64,000 bases of DNA, taken from positions 186,001 to 250,000 of the forward strand of contig MU385741.1 in the NCBI GenBank assembly GCA_022497155.1, in the 5' to 3' direction. Source of the stretch: Whalleya microplaca. Taxonomy: Eukaryota; Ascomycota; Sordariomycetes; Xylariales; Xylariaceae. Positions 1 through 11,525 of the stretch are shown piece after piece. The notes under the pieces are model-generated. The model was not told the origin of the DNA and did no database searches. It saw nothing but the letters and a program-made list of their open reading frames with translations. The stretch's first letter is position 1, and each line of letters starts with the position of its first letter. Both the position numbers and the translations under genes were made by a program.

Positions 1-1424
1 CCTCCCCTTTTAGAGGCCTACATATTGACGAAGCTCCCGAATTTTCTGTTCAAGGAACATAAATTTAAGCAAGATAGTGCAAATAATAGATAAAAGAAGC
101 TTTATACAATGTACATATGTTATCCGTGACCATAATTAAACCCAGTAAGGATTCCTGATGGGAAAAGTAGGAAAAGGTAGAATGGGGGATCTTGTAGCAT
201 ACAAATCGGATGAGACTAAGATTCCGTGAGAGGACGATTAACCGAAAACCCGCACACAGAAATTGAAGACATGAATCATATCTCCACGTATATAAGCTCT
301 TATTTTTGTAACAAACCATGGGAACATCTACTTACTGGAAGTTATGAACATCAGATAAACCCCTGAAGCGATCATATTCTACCTACCTAGGAGAAAGCAA
401 TATGGTATAGCTAAGGGTGAGGATTCATGGTTTAATGAAGATGTTCCTTGAATATGATAACCTTATTTCTAGTTTCTCTCATAACTTTGCCTAACATGTA
501 ATTGATTAACACGGCAAAAGACTTTTAATAAACCGCGACTGGCGTCACTGAAAGCTATACAATAGAAAACTCCTTTAGTTCAGAATGCGCAGGCATTCAG
601 GTATCTTACAATCCAGCTGTACTATTCAACGTAATACTCATGTATTCTAAGTTGATTTGTTCTTGTGGTCTACCTAGTAAACTAGATACCAACATGGAGT
701 AGTTTTGAGTTGACCCTTATGATAACTGTCACGTAGGATGTCTACAGAGGAAACTTTTCCATAATTCCCCATTATGTGCATCATACAGAGTGATGTAGCT
801 AAGTTGTATCATATAGATAGGCAATGAAGATAGATGAGATGATATGGACACATATATAACCACGGGTGCGTAGCTATGTATGAATTTCAACTTATTTGCG
901 CCAATGGAGCATTAGAAGTTATGGTACTCTCGCAATTGAGTCAAAACAAAAATAAAATAGTGATACCTCACGCTTTCCCATGAACTATCTTTTAGTTGAT
1001 CTGGATGATGTTACTATCTGTAGAGGACTCGCAGGTAGTTGACTACCTGTGCGTCTCTATGGTTTCATTCTTGTCCCAAGCAGAATCCCCCTATCTGCGC
1101 TGTCCTAAGAGACCAGCTCCTGGGTATGAAAATGATATTAATAATACATCAAGTGTGCTTTCCCTAAAGTTCCTTCGATATAAACTGAGAAGATAATTAA
1201 AGCATAGTAGCCCCTAATCACTTAGGTCGATTCCTTTTGGGTGGAGAAATCTAATTTCCACCACAGAGGTCTGTCAGGAAAGCCAACAATAACTTGGCTG
1301 GCATACAATGAAAAGACGAGAGTTAACTGCAATGCATGCTTTCATATCCATCAGACACAGAAATCGTGTGCACCATACGTCTTCACCAACACATAGTTTC
1401 GTTTCCGCTCGTCTAATATACGCC
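1..1424. other. Intergenic, no gene seen
   Basis: Only short open frames occur here, most starting with non-ATG codons and none with recognisable protein character. Base composition is moderately AT-rich. I see no tRNA cloverleaf, repeat array or promoter signature I can defend. Confidence 0.6.
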
Positions 1425-1931
1425 TTAGGCTCCGCCGATCCTCTGGGCCTCCTCTTCCGCCTCCTTGTCAATCTCGTCTACTTCGTCCTTACTGAAAGCC
1501 TGTGTGAACTTAACCCAGGGACCGTGTACTAGGCCCGTCCCGGCACCGACGAGGATTCCTAAGCCGGTCGTGGGGATGGCAACTAAACCGCTGACCAAGG
1601 AGCCAACAGTGAGGCCGAGGCCGCCGGCGATACCGGCCCCTATCCCAGCACCGGCAGCCCCGCCTTGCATCCAGCCGGTTTCGAGACGTTTGGCTATCTT
1701 CAACAGCCTAGTGGCTTTCTTGTCGAGCTCGCGGGCCTGGAACTTAAGATCCTCCGCTACCTTGGGATCGTCGGCCTCTTCCGCTTGCTGGTGGAGCCGC
1801 ATCGACTCCTCCTGTAATGACTTGGACTCTTCGATGTGTTTTGAGATCTCCTCAAGGAGCTTTTCCTTGGTCGTCGGCTTCTTCGCCTTCTCTCCGCCGC
1901 CCTCCTCCTTTGTGTTGTCGTTGTCTGGCAT
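1425..1931 (-). CDS. Small glycine-zipper membrane-associating protein, function unknown
   Basis: This is an intronless frame of 168 aa. I use the first in-frame ATG (1931); the frame stays open upstream only to a TTG codon. Residues 1-85 are charged and predicted coiled-coil, with many Glu/Lys and heptad-like Leu. Residues about 90-140 form a Gly/Ala-rich hydrophobic stretch with repeated GxxxG spacing (a glycine zipper of the kind that packs into membranes). The C-terminal 30 residues are again acidic. Proteins of this build recur in Pezizomycotina as uncharacterised proteins, and I know of no assigned reaction. The frame is clearly more G/C-rich than the DNA around it and is the only well-supported gene in the first 11 kb. 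Function is left open; membrane association is an inference from the zipper. Confidence 0.8.
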   Translation of the reverse strand: MPDNDNTKEEGGGEKAKKPTTKEKLLEEISKHIEESKSLQEESMRLHQQAEEADDPKVAEDLKFQARELDKKATRLLKIAKRLETGWMQGGAAGAGIGAGIAGGLGLTVGSLVSGLVAIPTTGLGILVGAGTGLVHGPWVKFTQAFSKDEVDEIDKEAEEEAQRIGGA

Positions 1932-4560
1932 GACGGGCCAAAGCCTGGGTTCACCGTCCGACTCGTTCAATAAAATGCCAGAACGTTATAACTATAAACA
2001 GGCAAGTAGGAAAGACTTAAGAAACTTGAATCTTTATCAGCCTCACTCGGTCAGGGTAGGTGCCCTTTTAGGAAGTATTGTTGTCGTTGCATTGTGGCTT
2101 GACAACTGAAGCTTAGCAAGCACATCTTAGATATTGAGTGGGGTGGCGTATGACGTCGCGATTGAAGGGATGGGCTTGGAATCAAGATTTATTTACAGAT
2201 GTAATCGCCGAACGAACAGCCACATGATTGTCTTATTTCCTAGTAACACCAAAAACCTCCCTTATCATTCTCAGGGCTTTCACTGGAGCCTGGCTTTCAA
2301 AATGAGATGGTAGTGTGATGACAATCAATGGTACTATTACTAATGATAGAGTTATTTACTGGTACAGGCCTACTAATAACTGCAATATCATTCGCGATTA
2401 CAGTTTACATACATGCTCGGTAAAGGATGCCATGCCAACCCAGGGTGTTCTTGTCACCCTTTGACAAGCGACCTATTGCGCCCTTACAAAGCGACCTTGA
2501 TGATGTCGGTTGAATAGTAAGAGTTGAAGGGAAATGGTCACAGAGAAGCGGAATGACGGAATTCGCAGGTCTGATGATCGATGCTGGCGCCGGTGATCTG
2601 ACGATCCGGGGCAAGACCTTGTAGGGCATCTAAAGTAAGGTTCAATGCCGCCAATCATCACCAACTTTGTTATTTCCCCAGACTACACGCTAGGTCACCG
2701 AAATTAGAATGCGTGTATTGCTACTCTTGCAACTCAGCCTACCGCAACTACGTCCTTGCTACATCCTCGAAACGATGTGCAAACAGTTACAAGATTAATA
2801 AGTCGTCGCACCGACGAAACGACAAATGAACCCGGCAGTGCGTAGGTAGCGCCAGGTACTTACTGTACAGGAATAGTTATTCACTGCGTGCTGGCAACTA
2901 TAACCAGGTGTGTTTGGCTATTAGGCATCATCGCCAGTGCGGCCGAACAACGCCCGATAGTCAATCTTGACGAGGTACAATAGTGAAATGTAGTTACCCC
3001 AGCCGGTCGCTCGGTTCGCTTTGCTCGGGATGTCTCCTGATGGATCCGTCTATTATAGAATAGAGACTTGGTATTATAGTAGGGCTGGCCATCTCCCTTG
3101 CTGCGATCCCTAACCTACGCTAGATCTCACTGGTCGGTGAAGATGTTGGAAGATTGTGACTAGGATCTGCTTGATTCTGGGCATTATTACAATATTATAA
3201 TTCTGAAGAGGTAAAATGTTCTTTTAGACTTGAAATTGAATTTATCTTTTATCTTTTATCACCGGCCAGAGATTCCGACCGTAATCAAAGCTCCCCCACA
3301 TTATTGACGATGACCGATCAAGTTGTACATACCTATAAAGTATGTCCTATGCTGTCGAATAGGTATATAGAAGAGGTTTTATGAACAAACGAGTGTTCTA
3401 GTTAGGTACTTGCTGAAGACCACAAAGTGTAGAATGTCAACTGGACATATTTCATTTTGCGCTGCCGGCAGTATTATGTATAAGTTTTATGGTATCCATT
3501 CCCGTGCGTTGACTAAGAAAGCTTGAAACATCTCCGATAGCCATGAAGGCATGGCAGCAATTCTCAGGATTGATATCCTAACCCGGTAGATATGGAATAG
3601 AAAATACTTGCGAGATAAATTCGAATAAAATAAAATATAATTAAATACTCTTCGAAGTATTCTACATAGTACCAACCCCAATTTGCTGTCGCACGGATGG
3701 TCTTCAAGGAGCCCCAACAATATCGAGTACGATATACTTTGACGATAGCATCTAACAGCAGCGCCGCCGCCGCGGGTGAGGTTCCGGCAGCAGGGCCCCT
3801 GTTTGGAAACGAAACGGGCACTTCTCGACTGGTCAGACTTCCTAATTGGGACACTATCGTGTTTCCAGATGAGTCGACCGCCTCATAACGTGGTGTGTGG
3901 AGCACTTAGCGCTTAGAACTATCGATGTCTTCTGGAAGCTTTGTGCGACCCGTCAACGCATAATCGCCAAGGCCGAATTAGGTACGACACGCCCTGAAAG
4001 TCGGCCGATGAGAAGTCCCAGTGCCTTGCGAGTCGTAATGATGCCCAATAATGAAGACCTAGGCGATCCAATATCTTCATCATGGGTACTGATAACTCGC
4101 AAGAACGGCGCTCCCGGTCATATACTTAGTAGTGTTACATCATGTAGGTACATAGCTGTAGGTACATATAATGTTTGGGTTGTGTTTCGAAACTTAACCG
4201 TGTCACCACTCTTTCGCCGAACTTCGCGTTTCATGATCGACTCTTGCACGTGCACCTGAGCAGATTACATAGAGAACTAGCGGCCGACGAGGTAGAATTG
4301 TCGACCAAACTTTTTTGCTAGCCATGTACATAGTAATAGCGTTAGCGGGTCTATCAATAGATTCTAGAGTGTATCAAGTTTGGTGTCCAGCAGAATGGAG
4401 TTGAGCATGTCGAATTGCGGGTAAGAAAGCTTTGTACGGGCGCTAGAAAGTGACGAACATTCCTTCGGGAAGACCCTATTACAGGTAGTTTTATATTCCC
4501 CCGAATCCCTACCCTTGCTAGCCTCCAATACTAGATACTCTTACCACCCAAATTAGGTTA
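1932..4560. other. Intergenic, no gene seen
   Basis: About 2.6 kb with only short overlapping open frames on both strands. None has an ATG start plus convincing composition, and none can be joined by splice sites into a longer product. A GC-richer patch near 3760-3880 codes for nothing recognisable. A short tract with repeated AATAAAATA lies near 3620-3650. Confidence 0.55.
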
Positions 4561-6915
4561 GATTAGTTTTCAGTATCGGACCTTTTAAAGTCTGATGTTT
4601 ATTGTTGATTTCTTTTGTTTTTGTTTATTATTTTAATATCTATTTTTAAAGCTATCGCGAGATAATAAGGCGTTTTTGCTATTCCCCCCTATTTGCTAAA
4701 TTTTTTTTTAACTTTTTTTTTCTTATATTTTTATATATTAATATTTTTTTGATTTTTATACTTTTATATACTAATATTCTTTTAATATAGCTTTAATTAT
4801 TAATTTTTATTTTTTAATTAAGTTTTTATTTAAAATTCCTTATTACTAATATTTAAAGCTATTAATTATTATTCGGAAAATAGTTATCGAGAAATTATTA
4901 ACTATTTAGCTATAAGTATAACGCTTTTTTTTTATTTTTAACGTGTGATTTTGTTACGATAGTGATAAAATCGAAAGGCTAACTATTAATAACCCTTACG
5001 TGTAGCGTAAATATTATTATAAATACTTTAAGTTTTAAAAAGCCTTTAATAATACCGGCAAAAGGCTAAAGCTATTTTTAAGCGTTATTAAATATAAAAT
5101 AACGTTAATTATATTTATTTTTTATAAAATTTCGGAAAAAAAGGTTTTATTTAAAGACGAGGATTTTATAAGTTATTTTTTAATTAATTTTTAATCTTTT
5201 TATTAATTTTTAATTTTCCTATTAATTCCTAATTTTTCTGTTAATTTTTAATCTTCCTATTAATTTCTGATCTTTTTATTAATATTAACTTATTATAAGC
5301 TATAATTATTATTATTATTAACAGTATATATATATACGATTTATTCCGTTATAATATTAACTGTTATAATAAAGCTATTTAAAGTGTTTTTAGTAATTAT
5401 ATTCGATTCGGCTATAATTATAATGTTACTACTGCTAATAATAATTGAAAACATAACTTAAAGTTATAATAATACGCTTAATTAGCTAGCTTTAATAAGA
5501 AAGTTAATTATATTACTTTTAATAATTAAACCGTTTATTTAAAGTTACTTAATAACTTAAATAACTATATACGTTACGGGGATTAATGTAAATAACTAAA
5601 TAATGCTATTAATTATTATAAAAAGGCAGGCTTATTATATAAAAAAGTCGAGGCCGTTTATTATAAAGAAAAGTAAAAAAAACTTACATCCGTAAAAATC
5701 GTTTATATACCCCGTTTCTTTATTTCTTTATTAGTTAACGATTTTTTTTTAATATTAATAGATTTAATTTATAACATAAACGCCTTAAATTAGCTATTAT
5801 TCACATTTTTTACGAAAGATCGGCAGGGTATATAATAGTTAAAAAGTTTTTTTTTAACGCAGATTTTTTACGCCCTTATTATTAGGGAATACTTTATAGC
5901 TATAAATAACTTAGTCCCTTAATTCTCTCTTTATTATATAGTAAATAACGACTTTTACGTTAAGTAATAAAGATTTCGTAATTTTATAACTTTAAAAAAA
6001 GGTTAGCTAAGAGTTTTTTATGTTAAAAATATTAAAAAAACGTAGTTAATAAAAACTTCCGTAAGCCTTTATTAAAAGTATCTCGGGAATACTTCGAAAA
6101 AGCACTATATTTTACTGCCAGTAAATAAAATTACCGATATCTTATAAATAAAGTAAAACCTTTAAAACTTTAAAAATATATATAACTGATTTAGTTATTA
6201 AGCGATTATAGTAATTTTTTCCTTCGTTAAATTTAATAAATAACGCATTTATTTAAAAAATAAACTAAATAAAAAATACGAGCGTTAGGCAACGTACTTA
6301 CAGTTAGTAATTTTTATTTTTATTTTATTATATAGGATTATTTTTTTTAAACTTAAAGTTATACCTAATTTCTATATACTTATACTTTTATAAATGCCGA
6401 TAACCTCCCTACTTAAAAGCCTTTACTTTTAATATAAGGTATTAAACCTAAAGAAACTAATATACACTTTTTTATTACGTAAAATCATCCTTTATTTAAT
6501 TATAGTTATAATAAAATAGCGTGTTAACGCTACACATATATTATAAAACATATACTCCAAAAAGTATTTAATTTTTAAGACTTAAAGCCGTTTTTTAGCT
6601 AAACTGCCGTAATTTTTTTAAACTAAAACCGCTATTAAATTAAAAGAGGATTAAATTAACGTATTAAAAAATAAAGAACCGTAATTTTAACTAGATATAA
6701 AAAAACTCCGTTACCTTTATAAATTTTAAAAACATTAAAAAGTCTTTTATAAAAACTTCTAGTTTTAATACTTAATTAATAATAAGATTATTTAATATTA
6801 ATTCGAAAATATAATAAATATATTTTATAACGTTAGTTATAAAGCTTATAAGTATAAATTTAACGATTTTTTATTTAACGAGAACTTAACTACTAAAGAA
6901 TTAGTTAAATTAAAC

Positions 6916-6920
6916 GTGTA
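6916..6920. other. Target-site duplication, left copy (GTGTA)
   Basis: A 5-bp direct repeat immediately before the LTR start. The right copy is 7156-7160. Both are exact. Confidence 0.8.
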
Positions 6921-7155
6921 TGTGACGGCGTGGCTAGGGTGGCTTGACTGTGTGGCTTGTGCACGTGGTACGTACTGTTGAGGTTAGGTTGGTGGGGGAC
7001 GAAAGGCCCGTGCACTTTGAGTGGGATACCCTGGTTATTTCTACCCGTAGCTGGTAGAGGAAAATCCCTTCCTTTCTTTCCTCACCTTTAATATTTTTCA
7101 TAGATGATTAGGTAATAAGCAGCCTTGCCTTTTCCATTCCTTTTAGGCCGTGACA
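6921..7155. mobile_element. Solo LTR inserted in the RIP block
   Basis: This 235-bp island has normal GC content and many TpG/CpA steps. It begins TGTGACGGC and ends GCCGTGACA, an inverted terminal repeat with one mismatch and the TG...CA ends of an LTR. It is flanked by the direct repeat GTGTA at 6916-6920 and 7156-7160, the 5-bp target-site duplication made by retroviral-type integrases. No internal region is present, so it is a solo LTR left by recombination between the two LTRs of a full element. Whether the parent was Ty1/copia or Ty3/gypsy cannot be told from this. Because it is not mutated like its surroundings, it either arrived after the RIP episode or was too short to be targeted. 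Confidence 0.85.
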
Positions 7156-7960
7156 GTGTAAATGTAATAATATTATAATAATTCCCTTGCTAATAATATA
7201 TAAACGGCGTTAAGCTATTATTTAATTACCTTTTAAATATAGCCTTATTCGTAAAAAGATTTTCGACCTTTTTAAATAAATCCGTTAGCGTTATTATAAT
7301 ACTCGGAAAATTATTAAAAAGCTTTTTCTTAATAAGGCTTACGCGTTAATAGCCTTTTTAATAATACGGATAGGAAATTTTACGGTAACTAAAATAGTAT
7401 ATTTTAATATTTAATAATTATAAGCTATAAAAAATTTTATAAGAAATATATTAATTAATAATTTTTTTATTATAGCTTTAACTCCTTTTTTTACGCCGGC
7501 ACCGGTATTATTAAACATGCCGGGTATTAGTAATATAATATTTATTAATGTAACATTTTCTTTTAGTCATTTTTTTAATAAAACTATAACGTTATTTTAA
7601 AGTGGCTTCGTTAATTTTCGAATTCTTAATAACTTTTAGCTAGTTTAGCTATTTCTTAATTATATATTTATAACACTATTTAATTAAATAATAATAAACT
7701 CTTTAAATACGTTAATTAACAGGTTAATATTAGCAATAATACACTTAGGGAATTATTATAATATATTCTCGAATTTAAAGTTAATAAAAAAGAAATACGT
7801 TAAAAATTTAACTTTTTTAAACGTTATAACTAAGATTAACACACCTTTAAAGCTATCGTAAGTTAAGTTATTATTATATTAAGTAATTTAACAACTAATT
7901 ATAACTATAAATAGGCAGGAAATATTAAAAATTAGCAATTTCTACCTCCTTTCACTATAA

Positions 7961-10900
7961 ATGGCTTTAGGGCAAAATTATAAAGGGAGCGCTAGCAAAG
8001 TCGAAAGGGGGGTGCTTAAGGACCTATAAAAGTGGTTGCGAGGGCAATAGCAGGAAATTAGGTGTAGATATCTTGCGGGATCCTTATAAGTTACCCCTAT
8101 TATCCCACTAATAGATCGATAGCAACTAACACCCGATTAGGAATGGTTGGGGAAATATAAAGGAAGCCCCCTATTACTTTTCAAGGACGCTAGAGTAAGG
8201 GCAATTAGAGAAGTGGAATCTAGGATGCCCAACTCATTTGCTGGGCTGATGGGAGCTGCCAAACCTTCATCTCCACAAAGAAACCAGACGGCTGGGCCGT
8301 TATTAGCTACCCGTAGCGTGACATCACTTCCCACATTGGTACCGACTAGGTAAATAATGGCAGATATATATATACAGGTGGATCGAGGTCCCATAGTGAG
8401 AGGGTCTTCAACTTGGATTATCGAAATAAGCTTTCTTGGAATAAAATAGGTAAAAGAAAAATATAATATAATAAAGAAGATAAAAACAAATATCGTAACA
8501 AATTTTTTATGTACTCACAATACGAAAGAAAGTACATCCAATGGATCAGCAACCCTCGTCGACAACCATTGCCCTATTATGAATGGGAGAGCAGTGGGTT
8601 ACCTGATCATACGGCAATGGATATGGAGCAGAACAGAATGCTTGACTGGCAGGGTATGACGATTAGATTGTCCTCATTACTCTGCAGCTATGTAGGGACC
8701 AACATGCACGTATGATATCACTTAGACCATGGACGCCAATGAATCGTGAACGTGTATGTATTGCTAGAACCTCAGATTATTCTCTTATACATCATAATAG
8801 TGCAATACAGCAGCGTTAATGTCTATCACGTATTGATAAGAGCTCATAACATGTACTATGGAGACGAGTCTTACCCTGTCATCTTGACTAGCTTCTGCTT
8901 CGCCGGTTGAAAGTCTGTACGCGTAGAGCGAGGATTCGGCAGGCCCTTGCTACCGCTTGCTGAAATCGGAAGTCGAAGTTGAAATACCCGCAGTCGATTG
9001 GCCATCTCACTCCTCACCGCCCTGGACCCCCAACTTGGGAGCTGACAGCAGTAGCTCAACGCTATGGTAATAAGTAATAAGGTTACTGCCGTTACCGACG
9101 TCAATATTCGTGTCAGAAGTTTATAACAAGCCATGTTAATTAACTAAGAATACACTAACCTACCGTCATGCTGTCAGCGGGACATCCATTCCCCGTTTTA
9201 TAGCGCAAAGCGTGGGCTGCGTGGGATGCAGAACGGGAGACCGCCATGTCAGTCCCCACGTAGGATGCTGTACCTAGCATTGCATCAAAGAACATGTCCA
9301 AAACCAGTAATCCAATAGACCAAAATGGTCTCTGCACGTTGACAGGGACACGACGAGCAGCATTCGGTAGCGAGTACACAATCTTTACCATTATTCAACG
9401 AAATTCGAAACCTCCCTGTCACTCATTAGCTTCCACTCTGTCGTACCGTACCGTCCACCCCTGGATCTGTACCAGAATAGCTCATTGTCTGTATGTGCCA
9501 TAGTAGACTGCCAGAGCGCATGATCTAGTGTTCCAGTGACTTATGTATGTATGGATGGGCCAAGGTCATGATTATAGTGTCGCCTGAATCTAGCTAGAAT
9601 TTCGTTATCGTATTGTGTATGGCAAGAGCCGCAAAATGTCACGCTCGACTACGTTTACTCTCACTTAAACGTTACCATTATAGGTCAATGTAATGGGTTA
9701 GTATCTAAAGTTTTCCATTTTCTCATTCAGTTAGCTTCAGGAGTAATGTACTCCCGAGGCATGACTCCGAAGTTATCTACGCCGTGTCAAACCTCCGATG
9801 ACTCCGGAGGATCGCTCAATAGAAGTATTGGCGATTCCTTTGTGCAATATACCACATGACACATTCTCTACTAGGCGAACATATATAAGTCTACAATAGT
9901 ATAGGTAGCAGCTCGAAGACTGGCAGGCCCGACCTCATGGCAGCCTACGATATGAATCCTATGTGTTCAATTCACGTTATTTTGACACGCGAGAGCCACC
10001 GAGCCAGAGCGTCGGGCCGATCTAGGGACATGGGTCGAGTCCCGGAGCAGCACAGTCCAAATGCACATGGGTATCGGAGTTTCGGGAACATGCGGCGGAG
10101 TTGGAAGGAATCGCTTCGGAAAATCTGATATATGATAACTAAACCCACGAGGTTAGACCGATATAATCGCAATCCAACTAACATGATATTCACCGTCGCC
10201 CTAGTTCTTCTCTCCCCATGAGTAGTTCCGGCGGACGTACGTAGAACGATTCCACAGGAGACATTACTATCGCGCTATGTTTCCATCCCAACACTACGGA
10301 ATAGCCGTGTCCCCTTTGCCCGGCGTTCCACCAGCAAGCCATTGCGCAATTTCACCAGGACCACGTCTTCGGGCCCCTTACAGCTGGGGCATTTTGACGT
10401 GATGAGCATAATGGGCGTTTTAATCTCCCAGGGCCCCGTAGAGAATAGCTCAAAGCCAAGAGCTCCGGTAGAGCCCCGCCGTAGCTCCCGCGATGTCGCG
10501 AACTGCAAGGGGCTCATGGCGTTTTCCCCGCAGGCGATGGTACGCAGCAGGGCCCGGTCGGAAGGTACCGGTGTCTTCCGAGACAGAGACCGGCAGGGGT
10601 CCTGGCTTAGCACGAGAACAGACCTGAGAGAGAAGACGACTGGATGGTACGAAGCCTGATAGGGTCAAATTGTTTTCGTCGACCCTGAGTGGACTTGGTG
10701 GAGAAGACAATAATTCTTGGGACAATTCTAGAAAAGGGAATTAACAATTCATAGGAAAAATAAAATGTTGATTATATGTAGGGATAACATAATATGGTCT
10801 AGCTAGTGAAATAAAATAGGTACATTGTAGAATAAAATACAAAAAATATTACGGCGATAAAATAAATACAAAATAAATTTTATTTCTTTCACTCTACGAA

Positions 10901-11525
10901 AACCATTCCAGGGGTGTCAGTGACCAAGGATGCTAGAAGCTGTTGAAGAACGATCAATAGCTCCTAGAATCCTGGAGAACAACTATTTTCATGCTGAATT
11001 GCGGCGCAAGTGATAGGCGAGAATTAACCGCTATCCAATGCTCAGGTGAATCAATTTGTGAAGAGACGGTGGCTAGGGCGACACGCTGCGACTTGGCATG
11101 GATAGCATAAATTGGCCAATTATGATGGCTTCTATGCTGGACAACTTGTTTATGCAAATGACATTTGCTTGTTAAGCGCCTAGTCCTGGTGTCACCCATG
11201 TTAAGCGCCCTAAGCAAGGCACACCTTCACACACCTTGGCTCTTCTAGTATTGCCGAAGCGCCTTGTGAGAGCACAAAATTAGTGTGCGTTTCCTTATGT
11301 TGTGACCTACTAGTTTAGAAGATATAGCGCTATCACAATTGTGAGGTTTGATAATACTTCTTATGGTTCACGATAGGTTTATCAGGAGATATGCTGATCT
11401 GTGAATCGACCACGAACAGTGGCCATGTTTCATTTGTACCACAGGAAGGCCTGCGAGAAGCGCCCATATCGAAGCTGATGATGACCCCATCACAAGTGTA
11501 GACCCCTTCACTGAACCATGTGATA
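7961..11525. other. Gene-poor stretch downstream of RIP block
   Basis: No multi-exon gene can be assembled. An ATG-started 87-aa frame at 8871-9134 (minus) has a hydrophobic N-terminus that could mimic a signal peptide, but nothing else supports it. A GC-rich patch at 10275-10660 is listed separately. The tract 10740-10890 is AT-rich with several AATAAAATA runs. Confidence 0.5.
10275..10517 (-). CDS. Doubtful 80-aa frame with one CxxC pair
   Basis: The frame is open from 10613 to 10275, with the first ATG at 10517. It sits in a GC-rich island between AT-rich flanks, which is the main reason to keep it. The product has a single CPSC pair followed by a hydrophobic/charged stretch (VVLVKLRNG). 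Two frames on the opposite strand are open over the same bases, so the openness may simply reflect GC content. No family is recognised. It could be the remnant of a larger gene. Confidence 0.2.
   Translation of the reverse strand: MSPLQFATSRELRRGSTGALGFELFSTGPWEIKTPIMLITSKCPSCKGPEDVVLVKLRNGLLVERRAKGTRLFRSVGMET

Larger units (their letters stand above)
4561..7960. repeat. AT-rich block with RIP signature (degenerate repeat)
   Basis: Composition changes sharply near 4560 and returns near 7960. Inside, A and T dominate and TpA is the commonest step, while CpA and TpG are almost absent: for example, the two lines 5461-5580 contain neither. Cytosines that remain are mostly in CpG, CpC or GpC context. 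This is the pattern left by repeat-induced point mutation, which converts CpA to TpA in duplicated DNA over about 400 bp. The original element was probably a transposon, but no open frame survives and I cannot name the family. A normal-composition island at 6921-7155 interrupts the block and is listed separately. Confidence 0.85.

Noticed and set aside
8871..9134. 87-aa frame with hydrophobic N-terminus (possible small secreted protein)
   Set aside because: ATG start and hydrophobic run alone are weak evidence in AT-rich, gene-poor DNA; few Cys, no repeats, no clear cleavage site.
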